From Terfezia claveryi (taxonomy: Eukaryota; Ascomycota; Pezizomycetes; Pezizales; Pezizaceae), in the NCBI GenBank assembly GCA_015179025.1, contig WHUX01000011.1:434001-498000 (forward strand): a stretch of 64,000 bases of DNA, in the 5' to 3' direction. Shown piece by piece: positions 24,461 through 37,317 of the stretch (position 1 is its first letter; each line of letters begins with the position of its first letter). The notes beneath the pieces were generated by a model, which did no database searches, was not told the DNA's origin, and worked only from the letters and a program-made list of their open reading frames with translations. Made by a program: the position numbers and the translations under genes.

Positions 24461-27061
24461 ATGGCCCCAACTATTGCAATGGATACTGCCCAGATAAGGG
24501 AAAAGGCATTGGCAGATTTGTTAGCAATACTTGAAGGAGTACATCACCCGTACATAGTCACAGCACCAGAGTTGAGCCTGGGGCAAAACAGCTAATGTAT
24601 ATACAGGTGCGTGGAAAGAAAACCTTAGTTCTAGACCAATCTCTCAGTGGGCCTATAGGCCTCTTTGCAAAGTTCTCGGTGCTCCAGGTACAGACCCTCA
24701 AATCTGATATTCCGAGCGCCCAGGAAACTAAGAAGCTTCAGGACTATGGTGTCGACAAAGTACACTGGCTTCATGATGCTCCTGGTGATATCGCTCAAAA
24801 GAATATATTATATTTAGCGCGGTGCACACCAAAGAATGCTCACCTGATTGCTAGTAAGTCCCTCATCTTCAGTCTGTATTCAATATCTCAACCCTCAACT
24901 ACTCAGCGGGACCACAAAGTAAGCCACATTGGTCGAATACTACTCAATATGGCTAGTCAGAGTTCCAAGATGAAATCAATTTGCCAGTGGCTTGTACTAC
25001 GAGCTCTGTTTCGTGCTTCAGTGGGGTAGAGCAGAGCCATGGCTAAAATCTGACAGGTCAGGTGAAGTACTATGGGAAGATTCCAGATCAGGATGTTGAT
25101 TGTTCTGCTTTTTTCGTCCCTCGGAGAACGCTGGTATGCGAAAAGATCCTGGAGGAGGAAGGTGTCGTCGGGGATATCACTATTGGAGAGTACCCACTAT
25201 ATTTTGTCCCACTCGAAGCGGACCTACTCTCGTTAGAGCTCGAGCACTCTTTTCATGAACTCTATCTGGTTTATACCCTCACCCTCATGTTGATGATTAG
25301 AAAGTGTGGATATAACTGACAAATTAGGGATTGTATAGCACAAGGACTATACCTCCATATTTTATGCCGCAAAAGCTCTTATGGGTATACAGCGGAAGCA
25401 TGGGCTGTTCCCTCGCATTATAGGTAAAGGGGATAATGCCAGGAGATTGGTAGATGCCCTACTTCGTATGCGAAGCGAAGTGACGGTAGACGATGCATTA
25501 AATTCCTTTGCACTCACTCCGAGCTCAACAATCGAAAACCTCATCATATATGATAGAGAGACCGACTTTGTAACACCTTTACTGACCCAACTGACCTATG
25601 AGGGATTAATTGACGAAATCTATGGTATCAAGAATTGTGAGTTGTTACCTTATTGAAGGACCTGGAGGAAATTCTAATGAAGTACAGCCAAAATAGAGGT
25701 CGACGCTTCTTTAGTGGGTAATCCACAGCAGAATGCCCCAGCGGGATCCTCCTCGACCAGTGCAACCTCACTCCCACCCCAGAGTGGCAAGAAGCGCACA
25801 GTAGTATTAGACTCTAGTGACAAATTATACGAAGATCTCCGCGATACGAACTTCGCTATAGTAGGCAATTTGTTGAATAAAGTTTCTCGGCGTCTACAAG
25901 CGGATTATGAGGTTAATGGCACTGTCCTCTTCTATGGGACATCGAATGCTAATGATACTTAGGGTCGTCATCAAGCTAAGACCGTCACAGAAATTAAACA
26001 ATTCGTGAGTAAACTTGGGGGCCTTCAGGCGGAGCATCAGTCTGTACGAATGCGTAGGTTACCTAACTCACAGCTTCAAAATTTCGGCAAACTAAAATCT
26101 TTCAGATACTGCCCTCGCCGAAGAAATCATGAACCACACACGCTCCGATTTGTTCAATAAATCCTTGGAAGTGCAGCAAAGTAGGTATCCAGTATTCATC
26201 ATGACTTTGGGATATAAATGTGCCTACGCACTGACCATATTCTAGATTTGGCAGCGGGAAGTGACCCCCAAACGCAACATGAAAACATTGAGGAACTCAT
26301 CTATCGAGGTGCCGGTATTGAGCAAGTCCTTCGACTTTTATGCATCGAGTCTTGCGTTGGCGCTGGTCTTCGTCCTAAAGACTTCGAGTTTTTCAAACGA
26401 GAAATTCTCCAAGCCTATGGCTATCACCACGTCCTTACGCTCGATGCCCTAGAGAAACTGCAGCTTCTACAACCGCGAACCTCTGTGCAGACTGCCGCAA
26501 ACGCTAGAACATCTTATTCCAGCCTTCGAAAGTTATTACGACTGATTGTGGATGAAGTAAACGAGCATGACCCGGACGATATCTCATATGTGTATAGTGG
26601 ATATGCTCCGCTGAGTGTGCGTCTTGTTCAGTGCGTGATTCAAAAAGAATACTTGCAAATGACGGCCAAAGGAGGCAAGGGCGTAGGTGGGGCCCCGGAT
26701 GTCAATGTCGTTGGTGCAGGATCTACAGGATGGAAGGGCTTTGAAGAGGCATTGAGAAACGTGAAGGGGAAGACCGTTGACGAGGTCCAGCGCGGCGAGG
26801 ACAAAGCGGTCAGGGCCAAAATGATACTCAATGGCCAAAGCGAGAAAAGAATGACGATCGTCTTCTTTCTCGGTGGTTGTACGTATACAGAAATAGCTGC
26901 ACTGAGGTTCATTGGGAAGCAGCAGGAGGGTAGGCCACCATGGTATTGACTCCCAGATAAATAGCTAATTGCAGGATACTTTAGGCAAGCGGAAGATTTT
27001 GATTTGCACTACGAGCATCATTAATGGGAGTAAGATGATTCAGTCGGCTTTGGTTAACTAA
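24461..27061 (+). CDS. vps33: Vps33, Sec1/Munc18-family subunit of HOPS/CORVET
   Basis: ATG at 24461 opens exon 1 (24461-24538), followed by exon 2 from 24607 (VRGKKTLVLDQSLSGPIGL), ending 24853. Later exons give YYGKIPDQDVDCSAFFVPRR, IGEYPLYFVPLEADLLSLE, HKDYTSIFYAAKALMGIQR, the diagnostic NLIIYDRETDFVTPLLTQL-TYEGLIDEIYGIKN, DTNFAIVGNLLNKVSRRL, QTQHENIEELIYRGAG and MTIVFFLGGCTYTEIAALR, and the last short exon KRKILICTTSIINGSKMI before TAA at 27059-27061. This order is that of Vps33. The protein templates SNARE assembly for fusion at vacuole/late endosome within HOPS and CORVET. A Ser/Thr/Ala-rich loop (QQNAPAGSSSTSATSLPPQ) and a Gly-rich loop (AKGGKGVGGAPD) interrupt the core and are probably surface insertions. 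Around eight exons, all with GT-AG ends where checked. Confidence 0.93.
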
Positions 27062-27492
27062 ATTATGCCCGCATTCCCAATAATTACCATAGCCAGGTTT
27101 GGACTCTAATTTTTAATCCTGCAAATACGTTCCCAGCCTGCCATTATCAAGCTTCATAATGAAGTTGAATCTTCAGCGTCCTAAGTACTTCATTTCTAAT
27201 GGACTACATTGAAGGGACGTTGGATTGGAAATTTGACGCCTCAGAAGTTGAGGGTAGTGTTATCTGAACATCCACGCGCGAAACAAAAAACTGCAGCATC
27301 CACTGCAACAGTTGAATACTGTTCTTGGGCTCAAACTAGTGTATTACGTGCTCTTAAGTAATATTGCTCAGTACGTGTTGTATCAACGGCAGAAAAAGTG
27401 ATTTATACCACACCATCAACCCAATTTTCCCCTCAACACTCTCCCCAACAGCACCAAATGTGCAAATTGAGGACGAGGGAATTGACGTTCAC
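27062..27492. other. Convergent 3' spacer, nothing recognised
   Basis: VPS33 (+) and CMC2 (-) end facing each other across about 430 bases. I see only likely 3' untranslated sequence. Confidence 0.4.
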
Positions 27493-27804
27493 TTATGAGT
27501 TTTGATCGATCTCCTTAAATAACCGTTTCATCTCAATGCGATTGGCTAGTGCCTCCTCCCTATTCCTCTTTGTTCGCTCAATCCTTTCTGCGCGCAAGCA
27601 CTTCGTGACTTCTTGTTTGATATCGTTGCACCCTCCCATAGCTTTGACGAGAAAGCCTCGAGCATGGCACTCATCGAGAAGTGCAATCACTTCCTCGCAG
27701 CCTAAACGCACAATTCCATTAGCTCACGTTGCTCTAAATGAAGGGAAATACAAAAACGAGTCCTACTTACCGATGTTTTCTTTTGTGTGTAGAAGCGGGT
27801 GCAT
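27493..27804 (-). CDS. cmc2: Twin Cx9C protein, COX assembly factor Cmc2
   Basis: Two exons, complement(27771-27804, 27493-27701), give 80 residues (34+209 nt). The start MHPLLHTKENI matches Cmc2 proteins, and two Cx9C motifs are exact: C-EEVIALLDE-C and C-NDIKQEVTK-C. The C-terminal helix is rich in Arg/Lys/Glu. Family role: a small protein of the mitochondrial intermembrane space, imported by the Mia40 pathway and needed for cytochrome c oxidase biogenesis. The first exon is only 34 nt, so no long open frame marks it; the join (GTAAGT ... TTTAG) restores the family sequence exactly. The promoter lies in the 430 bases shared with the divergent prefoldin gene. Confidence 0.92.
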
Positions 27805-28234
27805 ATTCAGTGGTGAACCTCAGATTTGCTTCCGTGTCGTGTGCTGTGGTGTTCTTGTTTGCATGCAAAGTACCTCGCCAAGACGCTAGCATTTTCTCGC
27901 TCATGCCAGGAGCTTCTACTTATTCTGATTGCGCAGAAGTACCCTATCATTGGATACCCTTAGCATGGGCCTGGGGAAGTAGTTCGAATCCAGCGGAGCG
28001 GTCACCGCTCAGTTTTGTGACAATAAAATATCCGAAATTGCAGGGTTCAATTCCTTCCGCTTCGTGCAGGAACTGATTGACTGGACATCGGGATGTCGAT
28101 CTCAACATGCCCCCTGTCAAGCTAAAGTAAAGCTGATTGAGCCGCTTGCTTGATGACCTCCACATCACCATCATCTAACGCGATAACACTACCAGTGAAC
28201 TATTACGACATAAACACCTTCTTCGGACCTTCAA
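27805..28234. promoter_or_regulatory. Shared divergent promoter of cmc2 and gim4
   Basis: 430 bases separate the two start codons. No TATA or CCAAT element could be assigned with confidence. A tRNA-like T-loop string GTTCGAAT near 27985 has no partner stems and is not called a tRNA. Confidence 0.4.
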
Positions 28235-28823
28235 ATGGCTTCACAAAGTGTCACTAGCAGAAGACAACAAGGTGAGGATTTTACCTCACTGATGCAACTG
28301 CGGCAGACTCTAACTGTGCGGGCATTCAGAGCTTCAGCTGCAATACTCAAACTACAAAAACAGTCTACAACAATTGGCCTCAAAAATCGGTGATATAGAG
28401 CAAGAGACCGAAGAGCACAAGTTAGGAAGCCCCTACAGCCAATCCTACCACCAAATGACGCCTTATGTGTGCTTGGTGTTCACCTAACACCTCAATCCCA
28501 TGTCACCTCCATTGTAGCTTACATTTCATTATCTCAGGCTTGTGCTCGACACTCTAGCCCCCATATCCAAAGATCGCAAATGTTTTCGATTGATTAACGG
28601 CGTTCTTGTGGAACGGACGGTTGACGATGTTGTCCCTGCACTTGAGGCGACAGCGGAGGGGCTGAAGAATGTCCTTGAGGGGTTGGTGAAGGACTACAAG
28701 AAGAAACAAGAGGAGATGGAGGCGTGGAAGGTAAGTCTATCTTTACTTTAGTTTATAGGATAGTGATCACTAACGTATTGTGTTCACCAGACCAAAAATA
28801 ATGTCCAAGTTGTTAGCCAATAG
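28235..28823 (+). CDS. gim4: Prefoldin subunit 2 (Gim4)
   Basis: Four exons, 28235-28271, 28330-28420, 28538-28730 and 28791-28823, sum to 354 nt and 117 residues (yeast Gim4 is 111). The sequence has the beta-prefoldin pattern: an N-terminal coiled coil (ELQLQYSNYKNSLQQLASKI, EQETEEHKLVLDTL), the hairpin RKCFRLINGVLVERTV and a C-terminal coiled coil (LKNVLEGLVKDYKKKQEEME), ending TKNNVQVVSQ. Prefoldin is a cytosolic hexamer that delivers nascent actin and tubulin to the CCT chaperonin. The first and last exons are too short to show as open frames; they were placed by the family sequence and by clean GT-AG sites. Confidence 0.95.
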
Positions 28824-31394
28824 CAGCGCCTTTGTCACTCTCTGATGTCACTTTCCAAAAGCTAGGGTTTCATAACTGCTGTATATGACCAGAATGCCGC
28901 AAGATGAGTTTTCTGTCGATGAGCCCCCACTATTCGAATCTTGCCGTCTTTCCATATGGTGGTCGGGCATCTGATGAAGTGAGCTTCTTCCAGCACAGCC
29001 CAAGCATTAAGTTTATTACTATAAACTTGCGTTCAGTGTGAGACTAGGACCTGATCTTTGAAGAGTCGATTAGTCTCTGCAGCCCAAGGTAAGCTCCTCG
29101 GTGAGACGGTCTAATTCGCATTCGGTGATCGGCTGGCGCACCAGGTGAGTTGTCTGTGTCAGTCAACACAATTGTAAGGTTTCCATGGTATTCTGCTTTG
29201 TGTTCCGGGTGGGTATTCCCCGGGATGCTCACCGGGATCCTAAGGGCTACCGCAGAGATGACGTCCGATTCTGCCTCTTCTAGTTTTCCCCTTTTTTGAC
29301 ATAAACCGGATAATCTGCATGTGGGCACTATGATTGATGCGTTGTCCCTTTGCACGTCTCACCGTTGTGAAGATTTTGCACTACTGTATGAGCTTTCTTT
29401 TTGGGTTTCGAGCCCGCATTCACTTGTCGCATCATGATAATCGAATGATTAACTCCCGAGAATAAGAAAAAAACCAGTCGTCACCAACCTGACATTCGGC
29501 ATGAAAAAGACTGCTCTTCAAAGGCGCCTACCGACTCCGAGAAATTGTAAGGCTGAAACAAATACAATGGAGGAACAGCAAAGTATATTGTTCAACTAGA
29601 AGAAAGGAAAGGTTGCATTACACATCACCGTGGGTAAAATTCTTGATACATCAATACGCTGGCCATCTCCACTTTGGGCTTGCAGGTGGAGTGGCAGTTG
29701 TAAGGACAAACCCCTGTCAAGTAGACATGCAGATTGTGTCATAAGTCCTTAGACATCGAGGCTCTGCGCGCTGCGTTGTCCACCTCTTTGCTAACAATCA
29801 TTGATCAAGCAGCTGCGGAAGGGGTTACTGTTAGTCCCAAACATAATGTCGGCAAATAAACAAATGAACATGTCTGGTCTGGATACGATGCTCATGAGCC
29901 ATGGGCCGTTATTTTGGAGCGGGCCCTGAGGTGAGGTTGTGGCCTGCACCCTCTCTCCAATCACAGCGGAAAGGCATCCTTCCTTACTTAGCGATGCACC
30001 ACCGAGATTGAAGGTGCGGATCGTTGGGTCGGTCAGTAGTTACACCAAACTAAGGCACAAAGCGAAGCCAGTGGCTCCTGAAATATCAGAAGCGGTTATT
30101 CCAAGATGGCTGGTGATCTTTCCAAGCATAGGAGATCCGGAGCTTGACCTTGGGTTTTTGTACGGCGGAATTCAAACATTGATAGGTGGAAATAACTCGG
30201 GTGATTTCTGAGCAGCAGCTTGGCACATTGTTTACCTTTTTGTTTACATTCAGGTTGGCGATGTTTCTTTTTCAGCAGCTACCTGGGCCCGTAGAGGCGA
30301 TCGATAGCTTTGCGGGCCTTCAAGTAAAGCAGTGGCGCTCAATTGGCGTCCTCTCTCAGGGTACCTGTTACTTGATGTATTTGGAGGTATGTCAAGTTAA
30401 AGTCCGTAAATCGTTCTAGAACTCGTCATTCGTCGGCTTCGAAATAGAGGCCCACCATTAGTCTCTAGATCTCCACGCCTCGCCGTGTCCAGCCCCTCGT
30501 TCGAGAACATCCGTCCGCGATTATCACGTCAACTTGTGCGCCCCGCGTCCTCTGAATTTGGTCCGTGCTTTGTCCTCCACTACCGGCCAAACCCAGCGCC
30601 CTCGCTAACTAATCTCCGTTCCTCGTCCTCCTCACGCGCTGCCGCGGGACAATCTGCCTGCCTGCCTGCATCCGCCAACCCATCTACTTCATGCAGCCAG
30701 TATTGGACCACATCCCTCTGGTATCTTCAACCTTCGAAACTTCACAGCGCCCTTTGCAACCAGGCTGGTACGACGGAGGAGGCCCGGCGCCGAAGCTTCT
30801 TTTGAGCGTGCTTGTGCTTGCTGCCCAACCCCCCAGCCCAAATCGTCGGCGGCCCAGCCCACAACTGCAAACAATCGGCTTTATTGCAGAGGCAAGTAGA
30901 CCGAGTGCCGTCCCTACTTTGAGCATCATCCCTCTGTCCTGATTCACATCCGTCCATACCCATACCCCCCCCATACCCGCATGGTCCTAGTAGCACGCAC
31001 CCCCAACCACCTCTAGCTCGGTGTTCCATCAATTCAATAATTTGTCCCCCACAAAAAACTCAAAACATAACAGGCGTCTTGCAGGAACATAGGTACTGCG
31101 GTCACACCCTCCATTACCTGCTCGTATCCAAAAGTCATTAATCATTACCAGCTAAATCAAGGGGAAGGAAATACATCGGAAAAAAAAAGAAACCTGCAGT
31201 TCTCATCTGTGATTTCCGCTACCTACCACACCCATCGACCTCCCAGCATCTGGTCCCACGCAGTTGCTAGTAACACACTTGGAACTGAAAGCCTACGGCA
31301 CAGGGATCCAGCCAGCGGCCAATCCAGCTGACGTGTCAAAGGGCCAACGAACTCCACCGTTTCTGTGCCGAGCATATAGACTACAACGTACAAT
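28824..31394. other. Intergenic and HAP3 leader, no supported gene
   Basis: 2.6 kb without a recognisable gene. Overlapping open frames at 30485-31032 on both strands are Pro/Ser/Ala-rich and come from a C-rich, GC-rich stretch; they contradict each other and show no family similarity. A CCCCCC run lies at 30965-30970. The 29044-29355 frame (-) is unsupported. Roughly the last 300-900 bases are probably HAP3 promoter and 5' leader. Confidence 0.45.
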
Positions 31395-32289
31395 ATGTCG
31401 GCTTCCCCCCCAAAGGACCTGGACGCGGAAGTCGGGGTGCAATCGTCAGACGACATGGAACGTGATCAAGCAGAATCCTCTCAACAAGCTTCTGGCTTCG
31501 ACTTCGATGTTAAGGAGCAAGATCGATGGCTTCCTATCGCAAATGGTGTGTTCATACTCTGTTTCCCTCTGCTGCTCGCAACCTGCACCCTACGGTACCT
31601 GGCCTTATCCAAGCAATTCCAGCCTGGAATAGGTTACAATGCTTTACGGCAGTCCGACATTTCACTCAGCATGGGAACTCTGTTTATAGGAAACCGTGCT
31701 AACGGGAGCGCTCTTTTTTTCAGTGGCCCGGATTATGAAGACAGCACTACCTGACAACGCAAAAATAGCCAAAGAAGCGAAAGAATGTATGCAGGAATGT
31801 GTTAGCGAGTTCATCAGCTTTATTACAAGTGAGGGTACGCTATCACCATATCAGCTTCACTGACACTCTATAATAACGACTTCTCTCAGCTTCCGAGAAG
31901 TGCCAACAGGAGAAACGCAAGACGGTCAATGGGGAAGATATCTTGTTTGCCATGACATCTTTGGGATTTGAAAATTATGCCGAGGCTCTAAAGATCTACC
32001 TCGCAAAATATAGAGAAGTAAAACACCCATCCCCTCATCTGCCACATACCAAACGTTGAAAGGGAGAATTGATTGGTGGGAGACAAATCAGAGGAACAGT
32101 GCAGAGGGGGGGCAGAGGAGCGGCAGTGGCAGCCACGGGGGTCCCGTCGCATCAGCCTCAAGCACCATGACAGGATCCGAGAGGCCAAATCAGACGTTGA
32201 CGCCCCCGCTGGAAGGAGAAGAAATTCAAACTGGCTACGGTGACATCTATGGAGGGGTCACTGGAAACGGTGGTGAAGCTGCCTTGTGA
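31395..32289 (+). CDS. hap3: CCAAT-binding factor subunit Hap3 (NF-YB)
   Basis: Four exons, 31395-31545, 31724-31834, 31890-32017 and 32083-32289, sum to 597 nt and 198 residues. An acidic N-terminal 38 residues precede the histone-fold core: [40 protein letters not shown], then [20 protein letters not shown] and [25 protein letters not shown]. This is near-identical to fungal and plant NF-YB. The C-terminal tail is Gly/Ser-rich with no known domain. Hap3 pairs with Hap5 through the histone fold and, with Hap2, binds CCAAT; in filamentous fungi the complex works with HapX in iron and redox control. The last acceptor (GGGAG at 32078-32082) was chosen because it alone keeps the core in frame with the tail. 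Confidence 0.96.
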
Positions 32290-35006
32290 TCCTTTCTGGT
32301 GGCGAAGGATATACGGGTTTTCTATTGCAGAAAGACCGAAGCTAATGCCTGCGTTTTTCTCAATTGTTTCTGTCGGCAGGCCAGAGCCATGCGAGCCTAA
32401 GGATCCCTATATCCACAATACCCTGTTCGAGCGAGTGGAATAAAAGTCACACCGCGTATGTACCGCAACATGGCGGAAGTTCGTCGTTTTTTTGAGGGAG
32501 GTGGTTGGAAAGCATATGGGATGGGATATTGGTATAGTTAATGAATATTGATTGGGACGAGATGGAAGTATATGACATACGAGGCGGGCTATTGGATTGA
32601 TTTTCGTTGATGAAGGATATAATGGGAGGACATGGTTTTTCTTTTTCTTTTTTTCTTTTTCTACATTGACTTTGGCATCTTTGGTTTCTCTGTGTAATGT
32701 GGCTTAGATTTCTGGCGGATTGAAGTGCCTGTGGGTTTCAGCAGGAGATCAGTCTCTTTGTGTCTTTGGGATCCTGTCTATTTCATTTCTGATTCTTTTT
32801 TTTTTTTCAGTATATCAGCACGAATTTGACCATTAGGCTGATCGACCACCATTAAGGTCTTCGGATGAGCTATAATATGCATCTATGCAGCACAGTTTTT
32901 ACCCTGCACATGCCGTCAATGGGGAAAGGGCCCATGTTCCGAAACTTGCCAATGTCATGCAATTGCAAGCCATCTTCTCTCAGAACACCGTAGCAACATG
33001 TGCTGGCTGGTTAGGAGCGAGCACAGATTCTGCCAGACCCGGTATTTCTTTACAATTGAACCTCTCCTGTCTAAGATATCTACTGATAACAAGGCCGTTG
33101 GAAAAATCTACATTGACTCAATGGCACTGAGGTTTGTCAGTGGAGGGAGCTTGTGCCAACCAGACAATGAGTTTCGAACTATAGTGGTCGTTGTTCTGAA
33201 ATATATTATTTGCATTAATTAGTGAACATCGCATCATGTAAACAAATCAAAATAAGCATTCTACACGTCATTTACTCGACAGCGGGATGATCCTAGCCAA
33301 AGCACGTTTTTGACTGGACGAATCAAAGATCAGACAACACTCGGCCCCTTCCCATGTGGCATGCATGAACCTCCAAAGTACGGCAATCGTCCCTGGCTTT
33401 TGTTTCGGACCATACAGGTCTTAGGTTTTGATTGGTGGGAACTGCACACTCGTACGATAGGTTGGTAAGGGAATATCTTCGACCCTTATGGTATTTCTTA
33501 TCTCTGTCCCGGTACCTATAACATGGTCCTGGAGTGGATATCTCAGTCCGAGATCCTCTGTAGGATGTTGATCGATTTCACTTATAATACAATACATATA
33601 AACGAATAATAATTGCAAGCTGCAGGAGGCGACCTACATTTATATACCCCGGCTGTGACTTTGCTTTTTCTGGTCAAGGTTAATCTGGATGCACGGGGAT
33701 TGATCGATATCTCCCCGTCTTCTCCACTCTAAAACTGGACGCCAACCCAAAAGACCGAGAACCCAATAGTAGAACCACCAAACAACTTTTTGTGCACCTT
33801 ATGAGACACTGCAATGCAAGTGCGGTCGAATCGAGATGCAGAGGATCCATCTCGGCAGGGCCCTCATTGCTGTTGGGTGAATCTTAAATGAGCTTCGGCG
33901 AATTCGAGACAGCTCTCTGCAACCGGCCCATATGTTGTATTAAAACTTTCTCAATTGGAGTCGATGGCTGGTGGTTCCTGCGTTTTTGAAAGGCTGGTAT
34001 AGGGATAAACAAGGTCTCGGCATTTCGTTGCCATGACACCTGATCAAGACCCCTCCAAAACTACGTAACTCTGTGGACCAGCGCGCATATCCGCGGCAGC
34101 TCGAGATCAACAACGTCCTATCAGGTAGTAGTCGGCTTTAACAGTTGCTTGGACTCGCTATTTCGATAGCTATTAGAATGTAAGTACTGCTGCCTAGTTG
34201 TGCTACAGGGCATATCGGCCTCGAAGGATTGTTACCGAAGGCTCCCTCGGCCGAAATACACTGAAGGCGGAAGCACTGGTATACAGAAACGCTGTATCTA
34301 ACAGTATTCTGGAGGCCATTGATAATAGTTGTACCGAAATGCGTCAGAAATGGTATGATGTACCATACGCTAATGTAGAGGAATGCGATGATGTAGCATA
34401 TGCAACCATTTTGGGAGGCAAGGTGATATGAGGGCCCCGGTCTAAAGCAATGTTCCGGGAGGGTGTGGATCTTGCACTTAAATACTGAGCTCCTTCTGGT
34501 CGCAGTCGGCCTGAAATCTCATTGCCTTCCATTTGCAAAGGCCGTCGAAAGAGCGTAGAATTCACACCTGTTAGCCTGCGAGCTATACCATATATTCAAC
34601 CTCACGGAACAATCTCAGGCTTCAGCAGGCCTACAGCTAGGTGCTATACGTACATATCTTGAACATTGTTTGCAGACCTTGCGCATATCGATAAGTTAGG
34701 AAAAGTTTTAGTGCGTTCAACGGCCAAAGCAAAGTTCTTGTGCTAAAAAGGTTCTGTCGGTGGTCCGCGGTGAGTCAACAACCTTAACTCGTCGGAGCTG
34801 TCCCTTACTTATCGATAAACGCACCTCGCTCAACTTTATTTTCTTTTTTTGTTACATCTTTTTTTGACGACTCATCTCGATTTAGGGCTTCTGCTCAGGA
34901 TTCTTCAATTGCTCCAGTAAAAGCTGCTCGACCATCTGAAACCCCACCAAATTTCCGATTGAACTTCCAGTCGGACTATTGTCAGTCAATTCAACAAATA
35001 AAAACC
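32290..35006. other. Intergenic, no supported gene
   Basis: 2.7 kb between two plus-strand genes. TTTTTC-type pyrimidine tracts at 32636-32660 and 32796-32810 suit HAP3 3' sequence. A copy of the terminal motif (TTGTGCCAACCAGACAATGA, from 33151) lies alone in the middle. Short frames at 32885-33222, 33421-33618 and 34198-34431 have no support. The pyrimidine-rich 34840-34870 probably belongs to the ARO8 promoter or leader. Confidence 0.45.
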
Positions 35007-37317
35007 ATGTCACCACCAACTGCGGTTGGTAATGGCATAACTGTCCATGGAGTGACAGATACTGAGACCTTCACTCTCCCTAGCCCTCTGACCGTTGCCG
35101 GGGTCATAGCCCGTCGGGCAAAGAGTGCCCCACTCAAGGCCGGCATTGCAGCTGCCACCAGCAGTGATCAGTTCAAGTCGAAGGTCAGTCTCTTCTGATG
35201 CAATAGGCTCTCAAACGAGAGGGCGGGGAAGCATTACGAAGAACATTGTGTTGATCGTTACTTGCAGACACCCTGGAAACCATTGGCAAAGAGATGGGAT
35301 CGTAAGTCACTCACCTGCTCACCAATTGCATCTTCAGATGGGATGCTTATGCGGGCAATCAAACAGACCGGTTGAGCACGGAGAGTAAGGCAAGGAAGGT
35401 AAGTTGTATTACTCTCTAGGCTTCATTTAGTTGAATATCGTGCTGATTGGTCATTAGCCTTCAGCTCTCAAGAACGCGGCGAAGTTTTTGGCAAACCCTG
35501 GTATGTTTACTGGGGCTCCTCGAGTTGGAAAATGAGATTATTAATGGTTCGTTTTAGGCATGATATCACTGGGGGGAGGTCTGCCCTCAAGCGACTATTT
35601 CCCATTCCACCAGATGGATATCAAGGTACCTGCAATAGGAAAATTCACGGAGAAAGAGACCGCAGAGAGTGGGGAGACTATGACTATCGGGAAGCATGAT
35701 GCTACCGAGGGAAAGTCACCGTTTGGTTAGTTGAGTCACAAATTAGTCACTACACATTCATTGGCTTATAATGGCTGTTCACAGATCTGGCAATTGCATT
35801 GAACTACGGACAGGGCACAGGGTCTGCTCAACTGCTAAGATGGATAACCGAGCACACGGAGGCATGTGATACATCCCTGAAGAGGAGCTCATGAGCTCAT
35901 TGGCGTTGCTATAGGATAGCTGGCTGACGGAGGTGACAGATCCTCCATGACCCACCTTATCAGGACTGGCAATGCATTGTCTCTGTTGGTAGCACATCCT
36001 CGCTGGAGATTGTGTTCCGCATGTTCCTTGAGCGCGGGGATTACTTGCTTACAGAGGAGTTTGCCTTCTCTAGTGCGGTAGAGACAGCCCTTCCAATGGG
36101 AGTGAAGATGGCCCCAGTGAAACTTGATGAGGAAGGGTTGATCCCAGAAGATCTGGACGCCGTCCTCTCTTGTTGGGATGAGAAGGCTAAAGGGGCGCGC
36201 AAGCCTTTCTTGCTGTACATTGTACCGTATGTCACGCTCGCCTCTCATTGATGAAGGGGCAATGTGAGTTATTAACCGTTTGAAACTAGTTCCGGTCAAA
36301 ACCCAACTGGTGCTACTCAGGGAACCGAGCGTCGCAAAGCAGTGTACACTGTAGCCCAGAAGCATGATTTAATCATCATTGAGGATGAGCCATACTACTT
36401 TCTTCAAATGGACCCCTACAAGGGCCCTGGTGCTTCCCCTGTCCCACCACCTTCTTCTCATGACGAGTTCCTTCAGGCCTTGGTACCCTCCTTCGTCAAG
36501 CTCGACGTAGATGGAAGGGTTATTCGTCTTGATTCGTTCTCTAAGGTTCTTGCCCCAGGGTCTAGAGTTGGTTGGGCTGTGTTGTCCCAGCAGCTTGCTG
36601 AGCGCATGGTCCGCCACAATGAGGTTTCTGTACAGAACCCAGCTGGCTTCGCCCAGATAATCCTTTTCAAGCTTCTCGACGAGCAATGGGGACACGGGGG
36701 ATACCTTGATTGGCTGATCCACATCAGGACGGAGTACACTAGCAGGCGTAATGTTCTTCTTGATGCCTGCCACAAGTATCTGCCAGAGTCTGTCGTTAGT
36801 TGGGCTCCCCCGGTTGCGGGCATGTTTGTACGCACAATCGGATTCCTTCCTGTTTTGCCCTTTTCCGGGACACGGGCTAACTCCCGCCACAGCTCTGGTT
36901 GCACATTGATGGTAGCAAGCACCCCGAGTTTGGGAAACGCTCGCTGCACTCCATCGAGCAGGAAATCTTCCAGACGGCTGTGGAAAACAAAGTGTTGATA
37001 TCACCCGGCAGCTGGTTCAGCGCCGACAGAAACGTTGAGATCAACCAATTATTCTTCAGAGCCACATTTGCTGCTGCTCAGGTAACTTAACTTTTTTTAA
37101 TTTATTCTATCCAACGCTACCCCTACTGCCCTATATTTGCAGCTACAGCTACATTTTCCTCATGCTTCCATGCACAATCTATCTACTTTTTTTTTAATAT
37201 TTTCAGCTACTCTGCATCGTGCGGATGATGCTAACATACGTGTCTCGACAGGCTGATACGATGGCCGAAGCTATCAAACGCTTCGGAGCAGCCATTGCGC
37301 AGGTTTTCAAGCTGTAG
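35007..37317 (+). CDS. aro8: Aromatic/alpha-aminoadipate aminotransferase, Aro8 type
   Basis: A PLP fold-type I aminotransferase spread over about nine exons. Visible: WKPLAKRWD-HRLSTESKARKPSAL, KNAAKFLANPGMISLGGGLP, SSDYFPFHQMDI, LNYGQGTGSAQLLRWITEHT, DWQCIVSVGSTSSLEIVFRM, GLIPEDLDAVLSCWDEKAKG, GQNPTGATQGTERRKAVYTV, IIIEDEPYYFLQMDPYKGPG, RLDSFSKVLAPGSRVGWAVL with the PLP lysine in SFSK, then GMF-LWLHIDGSKHP and a C-terminal KRFGAAIAQVFKL. It fits fungal Aro8 (aromatic amino acid and lysine-pathway transamination). The start is set at MSPPTAVGNG (35007); an in-frame ATG at 34959 is upstream. The intron at 35862-35939 appears to be GC-AG. Stop TAG at 37315-37317. Confidence 0.93.

Noticed and set aside
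27950..28060. Possible tRNA (GTTCGAATCC and GGTTCAATTCC T-loop-like strings)
   Set aside because: No acceptor, D or anticodon stems could be paired around either string.
30485..31032. Cluster of overlapping open frames on both strands
   Set aside because: They arise from a C-rich stretch, contradict each other and have no splice or family support.
36369..37004. 211-codon open frame on the minus strand
   Set aside because: Antisense to the conserved ARO8 catalytic exons.
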